Assembly: GCA_049520215.1 (NCBI GenBank)
Contig: JBEKPZ010000063.1
Coordinates: 1-27,657, forward strand
Direction of reading: 5' to 3'
Origin: Bog-159 sp049520215
GTDB taxonomy: Bacteria; Acidobacteriota; Terriglobia; Bryobacterales; Bryobacteraceae
DNA length: 27,657 nucleotides
A model generated the notes under the pieces. It was not told the origin of the DNA. It saw only the letters and a program-made list of their open reading frames with translations, and searched no databases. Position 1 is the first letter of the stretch; the number at the start of each line of letters is the position of its first letter. A program made the translations under genes and the position numbers. Below, one piece after another: positions 13,223 to 19,389 of the stretch.

Positions 13223-15961
13223 TTATTCCTGCCGCAGCGCCACAACCGGGTCGATGCGCGTCGACCGGCGCGCCGGCGCGTAACACGCCAGCATCGCCAG
13301 ACTAGCCAGCAACAGCGGCGCGCCCACCAGCAGCATCGGATCGTCGCCCCGCACCGAGGTCACGGAAAAGAACGTCCCTTTGATCACGTGTATTCCGGAC
13401 CAGGCGAAGGCCAGACCGATCAGCGTGCCCGCCGTCACCAGCACAGCGCCTTCCTTCATCACCAACCCCAGCACGTCGCGCCTCTGCGCGCCTAGCGCAA
13501 GGCGGATGCCAATCTCGTGACCGCGCTGGGCCACGGAGTAGGCCGTGACACCCGCCACGCCGACCGACGCCAGCACCAGACCGAACATTCCGATCAGGCC
13601 GTAGGTCCACGAGGCGCCCTTCAACGCGGACATGAACTGCGCGATCTGTTCGGTCATACTGCGGGCGTTGAACGGCGTGATGCTGGAATCCATGGCCGAA
13701 ATCTCGCGGCGCACGGCGGCGATGGCGTCCACACCCGGCGCGGCGCGTAGCATCAACGTTACGCCGCGCAAGGATGGCTGGGCGTAGTCGGCCGGACGCA
13801 GCGGAAAATAGACCGCCGGGGGTCTCTTGCTTGCCACAAGGTCTTCGGTCACGCGCTTGGCCACCCCCACAACTTCATACACGCGGCGTCCCTTTCCCAG
13901 TGAGCTGGAGCGATAATCGATGGTGCCGGGCCAAGCCATGAAGGTGCCGGCGGCATCTGCGTTCTCTACCTCGATCAGCCTTCCCAGGGAGTCCTCTCCT
14001 TGCCAGACCTGGCGCACCAGATCCTCGCTGACAACGACCGCCGTTGCGCCATCGGCTTCGTCTTCTTTCCGGAAGCCCCGCCCGGTGAGTATTCGGATCT
14101 CCGCGGTCTCGAAATAGCCGCGGCCGACAACGTGCTTGCGCGCCCAGTGAACTTCCTGCGAATTCCCGGCTTTGGCGCCAGGAACGGAAAACGCCACACC
14201 GGCGTTGCCATCCATCGCAACCGGCACCGTATCTGTCAGACAGGCAGCAGTTACGGAGGGCAGCCTCTCGACACGGTCCAAAACCTTCTGAAAGAAATCC
14301 GTTGCGCGTCCCGCGGAGTACCCATCGCGTACGGGGTCCAGCGAAATCAGGTACAGATTCCTGGGATTGAAACCTTCTTGCACGCCCATCGTGCTTTGTA
14401 TGCCGAGCCCCATGTATCCGGTGAGCAACAACAGGCTCAGCGACACAGCCATTTGGCACAACACCAGCGCGTTGCGAAGGCTCCAGCGCCGATGCTTGCG
14501 CAGTTGGAGATTGCCGCCCTCCTTCAGCGCGGGTGTGAGATCGGCGCGTGTCGTCTGCAAAGCTGGCGCGAGCCCCAAAGTTATTCCCATCACCATGGTT
14601 AAGGCAAGCGTGAACAACAGGGCGCGCCAGTCGGGGCTCAGGTCGAACGTTATCGGAATCGGCAGCGGCATCCTCAGTTTTGACAGCAGATGCATGCACC
14701 AAACGCACAACAGGAAGCCCGGAACGGCTGCGCCCATGGCCACCAGCAGACTCTCGGTGAGCAACTGGCGCACCAGCCGGGCGCGTCCTGCGCCCAGCGC
14801 CAGGCGCACCGCGATCTCCTTGCGCCGGTCCGCCGCGCGCGCCAACATCATGTTGGCCACGTTGGCGCAGGCGATCAGCAGGACCAGACCGCCGATCACC
14901 AGGAAGAACTCCCGGAAGAACGGCATGTCCTGCTTGCGGATCGGCAGCACTTTGCCGGCGCTCAATAGCAGAATACGGCGGCCCTTTCGATCCCTGGCTG
15001 CCTCGCCGTACGATTGTTGCATCTGCTGCGCGACGGCGTCCAATTCGGCTTCCGCGGCGGCTTCGGTCACGCCCGGCTGCAGGCGCCCCACCACTTGAAA
15101 CATGGTCAGGTCGCGGCGTTCCAGGGCGTTGCCCACCAGTTCCGGCGCCAGGCGCGCGTCCACCGTGGCCGGCAACCACACATCCGCGGCAAATAGCGCA
15201 GGTGACGCGCCCAGAAACTCCTTCGGCCCGACCCCGATAATCGCCGACGGGTAGCCGTTGATGCGCAGCGATTTGCCGATGATGGCCGGATCGGAGCCCA
15301 GATGCTGCTGCCAGAACCGGTCGCTGATCACGGCGGTGGGCGTGCCGCCTTGCTGTTCGTCTGTATGGTCGAAGAAACGGCCCAATGCCGGGTGCACGCC
15401 CAGCGTGGAGAAGTACGAAGGTGTGACCAGTTGCCCCCAGATCCGCTCAGTGCGCCCATCGCTCGAAATGCCGAAAGGCACCGGCGCGACATATGCGAAC
15501 GTAGACGAGAACAAGTCGTTCAGCTCGCGGTAGCGCCGGTACGCGGGATACGACGACGGCGTTTCGAGCGCGACCAGTTGGTCCGGATTCCGTACGCCCG
15601 GAAGATCGCGCAGCATCCCGTTCATCTCGCTATAGGCGCAGGTAGCGATACAGATTCCCAGGCTGAGCGAGATCAGCGCGACGGCCGTGAATCCCGGCGA
15701 GCCGGCCAGCGTGCGCAGCCCATAGCGGATGTCCTGCCGCAATTCGGCCAGGTGTTCGGCGGGAACGCGCAGCGCGATATCCAGCAACAAGCGCAGCAGC
15801 CCGAACACGCCGTGACGGCGCCAGATTTCGTCGATGGCTTCTTCGGTCACCTGCAGCAACTCGTCGCCGTACGCGTTCTTGAATTCGTAGGGAAATGCGC
15901 CGGCCAGCGCGCGGTACATCCGCAGGCCGATCGCTACGGGCCGGTTCGCTTGATGCGTCAT
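13223..15961 (-). CDS. ADOP-family orphan permease (MacB/FtsX type, long form)
   Basis: The 912-residue protein is an acidobacterial duplicated orphan permease. An N-terminal extension of about 75 residues (MYRALAGAFPYEFKNAYGDE) precedes QDIRYGLRTLAGSPGF and the first membrane helix (FTAVALISLSLGICIATCAY). A large extracytoplasmic MacB-type domain follows, then three helices with ANMMLARAADRRKEIAVRLA and the ABC-coupling pattern LALGAGRARLVRQLL. The whole arrangement is then repeated, ending in GHEIGIRLALGAQRRDVL and a final helix pair. No ABC ATPase gene is adjacent. Its ATG overlaps the PadR stop (ATGA), with AGGAGAG upstream, so it is regulated with PadR. Possible roles are export of small molecules or envelope mechanotransmission. 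The real substrate is unknown. Confidence 0.92.
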   Translation of the reverse strand: MTHQANRPVAIGLRMYRALAGAFPYEFKNAYGDELLQVTEEAIDEIWRRHGVFGLLRLLLDIALRVPAEHLAELRQDIRYGLRTLAGSPGFTAVALISLSLGICIATCAYSEMNGMLRDLPGVRNPDQLVALETPSSYPAYRRYRELNDLFSSTFAYVAPVPFGISSDGRTERIWGQLVTPSYFSTLGVHPALGRFFDHTDEQQGGTPTAVISDRFWQQHLGSDPAIIGKSLRINGYPSAIIGVGPKEFLGASPALFAADVWLPATVDARLAPELVGNALERRDLTMFQVVGRLQPGVTEAAAEAELDAVAQQMQQSYGEAARDRKGRRILLLSAGKVLPIRKQDMPFFREFFLVIGGLVLLIACANVANMMLARAADRRKEIAVRLALGAGRARLVRQLLTESLLVAMGAAVPGFLLCVWCMHLLSKLRMPLPIPITFDLSPDWRALLFTLALTMVMGITLGLAPALQTTRADLTPALKEGGNLQLRKHRRWSLRNALVLCQMAVSLSLLLLTGYMGLGIQSTMGVQEGFNPRNLYLISLDPVRDGYSAGRATDFFQKVLDRVERLPSVTAACLTDTVPVAMDGNAGVAFSVPGAKAGNSQEVHWARKHVVGRGYFETAEIRILTGRGFRKEDEADGATAVVVSEDLVRQVWQGEDSLGRLIEVENADAAGTFMAWPGTIDYRSSSLGKGRRVYEVVGVAKRVTEDLVASKRPPAVYFPLRPADYAQPSLRGVTLMLRAAPGVDAIAAVRREISAMDSSITPFNARSMTEQIAQFMSALKGASWTYGLIGMFGLVLASVGVAGVTAYSVAQRGHEIGIRLALGAQRRDVLGLVMKEGAVLVTAGTLIGLAFAWSGIHVIKGTFFSVTSVRGDDPMLLVGAPLLLASLAMLACYAPARRSTRIDPVVALRQE

Positions 15962-16320
15962 GATTCCGCTCTCCTTTCCCGCGCTCCGCGCTTCGCGTGA
16001 ATGACGCGGACCAGGTCTTCCAGTCTTTCGCTTTCCGCCGCCAGCACACGCCGCCCCAACCGGGTGAGCCGGTAATAGCGGCGGCGTGCATCGTCCTGTT
16101 CGGGCGCCGGCCGCGCGTCGGATTCTTCGATGAGATCCTCATCCATCAGCCGCTTCAGCGTGCCGTACAGCGTCGCCGGCCAGAGCCGTACCTTGCCGCC
16201 AGTCCGCTCGAGGACCTCCTGCATGATGCCGTAGCCGTGCTGATCCTGGCCGTCGAGCGACAGCAGAACGTGGAACCAGTGCGGCTTGAGGGGGAGAAAG
16301 CTCTCGGGTTTCGCAGGCAT
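15958..16320 (-). CDS. PadR-family transcriptional repressor
   Basis: The 120-residue product has the PadR winged helix: HWFHVLLSLDGQDQHGYGIM, then RLWPATLYGTLKRLMDEDLI, then RRRYYRLTRLGRRVLAAE, and a short C-terminal dimerisation helix. PadR proteins repress neighbouring transporter genes and release DNA on binding a ligand. The frame is open to 16374, but the ATG at 16320 is preferred because homology starts at PLKPHWFH and the promoter lies directly upstream. It overlaps the permease gene by 4 bp. The perfect palindrome next to its start codon is the likely operator, giving autorepression of the pair. Confidence 0.94.
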   Translation of the reverse strand: MPAKPESFLPLKPHWFHVLLSLDGQDQHGYGIMQEVLERTGGKVRLWPATLYGTLKRLMDEDLIEESDARPAPEQDDARRRYYRLTRLGRRVLAAESERLEDLVRVIHAKRGARERRAES

Positions 16321-16321
16321 A

Positions 16322-16368
16322 AGTCTATATATCAATCGATATATAGACTGACAAGGATCAAAAGTCAA
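16322..16368 (-). promoter_or_regulatory. PadR-permease promoter with overlapping palindromic operator
   Basis: On the minus strand -35 TTGACT (16363-16368) and -10 TATATA (16340-16345) are 17 bp apart. A perfect 12-bp inverted repeat, AGTCTATATATC/GATATATAGACT with a 4-base spacer (16322-16349), covers the -10 and the predicted start site and ends one base before the PadR ATG. A PadR dimer bound there would block RNA polymerase. Confidence 0.8.
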
Positions 16369-16400
16369 GTGCATCTACTAATACTTGTGGATCTGTCAAT

Positions 16401-16443
16401 GTGGGGCGGGCGTCTACGCCTGCGGCGGGTCCCCAGACCCGCC
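16401..16443 (+). repeat. Double-hairpin palindromic element (variant)
   Basis: GTGGGGCG is followed by GGCGT-CT-ACGCC and then by GGCGGGT-CCCCAG-ACCCGCC (7-bp arms, 16424-16443). It is directly followed by a second element at 16449 in the same orientation, forming a tandem pair. Confidence 0.75.
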
Positions 16444-16448
16444 CGCTT

Positions 16449-16490
16449 GTGGGGCAGGCTGGCAGCCTGCGCGGGACTGCCAGTCCCGCG
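16449..16490 (+). repeat. Double-hairpin palindromic element
   Basis: GTGGGG, hairpin 1 (CAGGCT-GGC-AGCCTG, 16455-16469), then hairpin 2 with perfect 10-bp arms (CGCGGGACTG, 16470-16479, and its complement 16481-16490) around one base. A T-then-C tract follows. Confidence 0.85.
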
Positions 16491-16992
16491 TTTTCCCCCC
16501 ACCAGCCAGGATGGCGTCTTCCGGTTCCGATACTCGCCCATGCTCGTGTGCCGAGCAGCGCCGCTAACGGGCACCGGCGATATTTGCAGCGACGACGTAG
16601 AGAAGTCCCGCGTGCAAGGGTCAAGCGACTGGGATGTCGAGAGCCTCCGGAACGCCAAGATCCACGGCGTCACCTTCAGGGTCTATCACGCCTGTCAGGA
16701 TGGGCCTGCGGCCCACGAATAGTGATGAAAATCAGGTGGAGGGCGGGCAATCCTGCCCGCAGCCGGCTTTTGGCCGCCCTCCAGGTTCAACAACTTACGG
16801 TGATTTTCGACCGAGCGAATGGTCGGCGAATCATGGTAGGAACCAATTCTTTCTACCGGGTATCGCACGGTTCGAGGAGCGCGAGTCCGGGAGTGTTCGA
16901 TCCCGATATCAAGAAGCTCTCCCGGCAAGACTGGAACGGCGTACAGGGCCGCCTCAACCAAATCGTCCGCTCGTTCCGCTTCTTGCGCTGAC
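16491..16992. other. Intergenic stretch with repeats and weak coding relics
   Basis: Between the tandem elements and the BNR gene, two plus-strand frames look partly protein-like. One around 16590-16700 contains SSDWDVESLRNAKIHGVTFR; the other runs from the ATG at 16833 to the stop at 16991 (52 residues, containing DPDIKKLSRQDWNGVQGRLN). Neither has a ribosome-binding site or a recognised family. They may be remnants of a regulator or hypothetical gene split by the repeat at 16737. A small TGGGCC-TGC-GGCCCA palindrome also lies near 16700. Confidence 0.3.
16737..16783. repeat. TGGAGGGCGG-arm cruciform element
   Basis: TGGAGGGCGG (16737-16746) and CCGCCCTCCA (16774-16783) are perfect 10-bp outer arms. 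An alternative inner hairpin GCGGGCA-ATCC-TGCCCGC (16743-16760) shares part of the left arm, so two mutually exclusive folds are possible. It belongs to the same family as the larger copy at 22050. Confidence 0.75.
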
Positions 16993-18186
16993 CTACCCCA
17001 ACGTCAGCCAGCCCAACGCCCCGCGCGTGGCGCCCCGCGAGAGCGGTGGATCCACTGCAGGATCCCAAGGCTGCTCGCTCAGCACCATGCGGCTTGCGAA
17101 CGTCGCGCCGCGGTCGTACGATACCGCCATGGCCAAATCCACCAACTGTTCCCCGCCGGGAGTCTTTGGACCGTATTCATAAAATGCGCAGCAGATTTCG
17201 CCGCCCGCGGTAACCATCAGATGCGGCTGGAATTCATGCTGGCTGGACTCCGCACTGGCGACCAAAGGCTCTCCGGCCGATGGACCTTGCCACGTCCGGC
17301 CGCCGTCCAGCGAGCGCCGGTGGTAAAGCCGGGCGCGCCCTTCGCGGTCGTCCGCCCATACGCAAAGCGCCACCCCGCCCGGCGCGATGCAGGTGGCCGG
17401 CGCCGTTTCCGGAAGCCCCTCCTGCACGCCCACGATCCCATCGGCGACGGTCACTGGCGCCGAAAACGTTTGCCCTCCGTCCGCGGAATCGGCCGCCAGA
17501 ATCCTGCAGCCGGATGGGCCGGTCATCCACACCACATGTACCGCGCCGCTCGCATCCACCAGCACTTCGGGATTGAAACACAGCCCGTAGAGCATCGGTC
17601 CGGGCCGGGCATGGCCTTTGCCGCTCCACCAATCGCCATCGCTGGTGCGTGCGAAGCACAGCATATTGCCCATATCGGCGGCCAAATAAACGTTGCCCCG
17701 GCGCGGACTCGCTGGGTTCAGATCCGCGGCGATCGAGTAGCAGCACTCCGAGGTTCCCTCCAGCACCACCGCCGGGCGGCTCCAGTGGATGCCACCGTCT
17801 TCGGAACGGTAGACCACCAACGAAGCCCGCGAGCGGTCCGGGTCCAGGGCCAGCGCCGCCAGGTTCAGGGTCCCGCGCGCGTCCATCGCCAGCACCGGTC
17901 CCACCACGCCCGCCCATTCCGTATCCACGGGCAACGGCCAGGATTCCCGCCAGGACCCGCCTCCATCGAAACTCACGCGCGCGGAAATGCCCGGCGTGCC
18001 GTCCGGCAACCTGATCTCTTCAACGCCCAGAATGTGCTTGGAATCGAGCGAGTTGACCAGCAGCGCGGACGCGTTCCGCGCGGCGCCTCGGCCGGCGCGC
18101 TTGGGACGGCGTTTGCCTTCCAGTTTCATGGTTTCGGTCATAGGTGCCCGGCCAGTCTTTATTATATTTTGACGCAGAGTCGGCAT
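16993..18186 (-). CDS. BNR/Asp-box repeat protein (sialidase-fold beta-propeller)
   Basis: The 397-residue protein has at least five Asp-box motifs (S-x-D-x-G-x-x-W/F): SFDGGGSW, SEDGGIHW, SADGGQTF, SLDGGRTW and SYDRGATF, spaced as in a six-bladed sialidase-type propeller. No signal peptide is visible. The N-terminus is basic (KLEGKRRPKRAGRGAA), so location is uncertain. The catalytic Arg triad of true sialidases cannot be assigned, so an exo-sialidase is only one option; many acidobacterial BNR proteins are non-enzymatic or act on other glycans. The ATG at 18186 is chosen because AGGA precedes it at good spacing; an in-frame ATG at 18141 is an alternative. An inverted repeat lies just upstream. 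Confidence 0.85.
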   Translation of the reverse strand: MPTLRQNIIKTGRAPMTETMKLEGKRRPKRAGRGAARNASALLVNSLDSKHILGVEEIRLPDGTPGISARVSFDGGGSWRESWPLPVDTEWAGVVGPVLAMDARGTLNLAALALDPDRSRASLVVYRSEDGGIHWSRPAVVLEGTSECCYSIAADLNPASPRRGNVYLAADMGNMLCFARTSDGDWWSGKGHARPGPMLYGLCFNPEVLVDASGAVHVVWMTGPSGCRILAADSADGGQTFSAPVTVADGIVGVQEGLPETAPATCIAPGGVALCVWADDREGRARLYHRRSLDGGRTWQGPSAGEPLVASAESSQHEFQPHLMVTAGGEICCAFYEYGPKTPGGEQLVDLAMAVSYDRGATFASRMVLSEQPWDPAVDPPLSRGATRGALGWLTLG

Positions 18187-18205
18187 ATTGTTTCCTATAT
18201 TGTGT

Positions 18206-18227
18206 GCGCAACCGGCCCGGTTTGCGC
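18206..18227. promoter_or_regulatory. Inverted repeat upstream of the BNR gene
   Basis: GCGCAACCGG and CCGGTTTGCGC flank a single C and are complementary apart from one extra T. It lies about 20 bp upstream of the BNR gene start, where an operator would be expected. Confidence 0.35.
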
Positions 18228-18344
18228 CATTAGTGTGTCGCTTATTACACTTTCAGGAGTTGCTGGAGGCCCGGCGACCCGATTGTTAACCTTCTCGGAT
18301 TTGTCTGACAACCCTCAGCCATCGCCTGAGCCACGCCGCCAATT

Positions 18345-18385
18345 GTGGGGCAGGCCCTCGGCCTGCGGCGGCCTCTCAGGCCGCC
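18345..18385 (+). repeat. Double-hairpin palindromic element, identical to the copy at 21866
   Basis: GTGGGG, then CAGGCC-CTC-GGCCTG (18351-18365), then GGCGGCCT-CTC-AGGCCGCC (18367-18385), followed by TTTT. All 41 bases match 21866-21906. It lies 46 bp before the SDR start codon. Confidence 0.9.
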
Positions 18386-18431
18386 TTTTCGACCACGCCG
18401 GCCGCAGATGTTATGATGACCCCTGACCGCC

Positions 18432-19235
18432 ATGCAAGCCACGCGTCCCCTAGCCCTGATTACCGGCGCTTCGAGCGGCATCGGCGCCACCTTCGCCCGT
18501 CAACTGGCCGCGCGCGGCTACGACCTGGTGCTGGTTGCCCGCCGCCGCGACCGGCTGGAACAGGAGGGCCGCGCCATCCAGGACGCCCATCCCGTGCAGG
18601 TTGAAATCTTGCCGGTGGACCTCACCCGCGATGCGGATTTGAAGGCCGTCGAAGAGCGCATCGCCGCCGCTCCGAATCTCGAATTACTGGTTAATAACGC
18701 CGGATTCGGCATCGCCGGGCGCTTCTTTTCGCTTCCCCTGGACGGCCAGGACCAGATGCACCGGCTGCACGTTCTCGCGCCCATGCGGCTGATGCATGCC
18801 GCGCTTCAGGGCATGGTCGCCCGCAAGCGGGGCAGCATTATCAATGTGTCTTCGGTTTCGGGCTTCGGACAGAACCCCGGCAGCGTGAGCTATTCCGCGA
18901 CCAAAACCTGGATGAGCAGTTTCACCGAGGGGATCTACATGGAGTTGCAAAGCATCGGTTCGCCCGTGCGGGTGCAGGCGTTGTGCCCCGGCTTCACCCT
19001 CTCCGAGTTCCACGACACCATGAGTTTCGACCGCAGCCCGATTCCCGCCTGGATGTGGATGTCCGTCGACGAGGTGGTGGACGCCTCTCTGCGCGCTCTC
19101 GACCGCGGCCAGTTGTTCGTGATTCCCGGCTGGCGCTATCGCCTGCTGGTCTTCGTCATGCGCGCTTTACCGCGGCCCCTGTATCACTGGCTGTCTATCA
19201 AATACGCGCGCGGAACGGGCCGGGACAAAGGATAA
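18432..19235 (+). CDS. Short-chain dehydrogenase/reductase (classical SDR)
   Basis: The 267-residue protein is an NAD(P)-dependent oxidoreductase of the classical SDR group. It has TGASSGIG (residues 11-18, cofactor binding), LLVNNAGFG, INVSSVSG (catalytic Ser) and YSATKTW (Tyr-x3-Lys). VARRRDRLE after the second strand suggests NADP(H) preference. The C-terminus carries a hydrophobic segment (LLVFVMRALPRPLYHW) often seen in the DltE/YqjQ-like subgroup that may associate with membranes. The ATG at 18432 is directly in front of the homology; TTATGAT about 20 bases upstream could be a -10. The gene is convergent with the second permease. The substrate is unknown. Confidence 0.92.
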   Translation: MQATRPLALITGASSGIGATFARQLAARGYDLVLVARRRDRLEQEGRAIQDAHPVQVEILPVDLTRDADLKAVEERIAAAPNLELLVNNAGFGIAGRFFSLPLDGQDQMHRLHVLAPMRLMHAALQGMVARKRGSIINVSSVSGFGQNPGSVSYSATKTWMSSFTEGIYMELQSIGSPVRVQALCPGFTLSEFHDTMSFDRSPIPAWMWMSVDEVVDASLRALDRGQLFVIPGWRYRLLVFVMRALPRPLYHWLSIKYARGTGRDKG

Positions 19236-19238
19236 GCG

Positions 19239-19380
19239 CAGAAGACAGAAGACAGAAGTCAGAAGTCAGAAGGCAGAAGTCAGAAGGCAGAAGGCAGAAG
19301 TCCCAGACATCGCGGCAGAGGGCACGGCTGCCATTCTGTCTTCTGTCTTCTGACTTCTGTCTTCTGGCTTCTGTCTTCTG
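19239..19380. repeat. Inverted arrays of the heptamer CAGAAGN
   Basis: The left array (19239-19301) is nine perfect tandem units of CAGAAGN with N = A,A,T,T,G,T,G,G,T. The right array (19333-19380) is six complementary units NCTTCTG plus one partial unit. The loop of about 31 bases contains a small GGCAG/CTGCC hairpin. Together they form one long hairpin exactly between the convergent SDR and permease stop codons. It would end transcripts from both sides or protect both 3' ends. The last arm runs into a T-rich stretch. Confidence 0.9.
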
Positions 19381-19389
19381 CTTTTCTTC

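Noticed and set aside
15997..16722. 241-codon plus-strand frame spanning the PadR region
   Set aside because: Most of it is antisense to PadR and crosses its operator and two repeats. Only the last 40 codons look partly protein-like and are noted as a relic.
19239..19380. CRISPR array
   Set aside because: Units are 7 bp without spacers and are arranged as an inverted pair; no cas genes are present.
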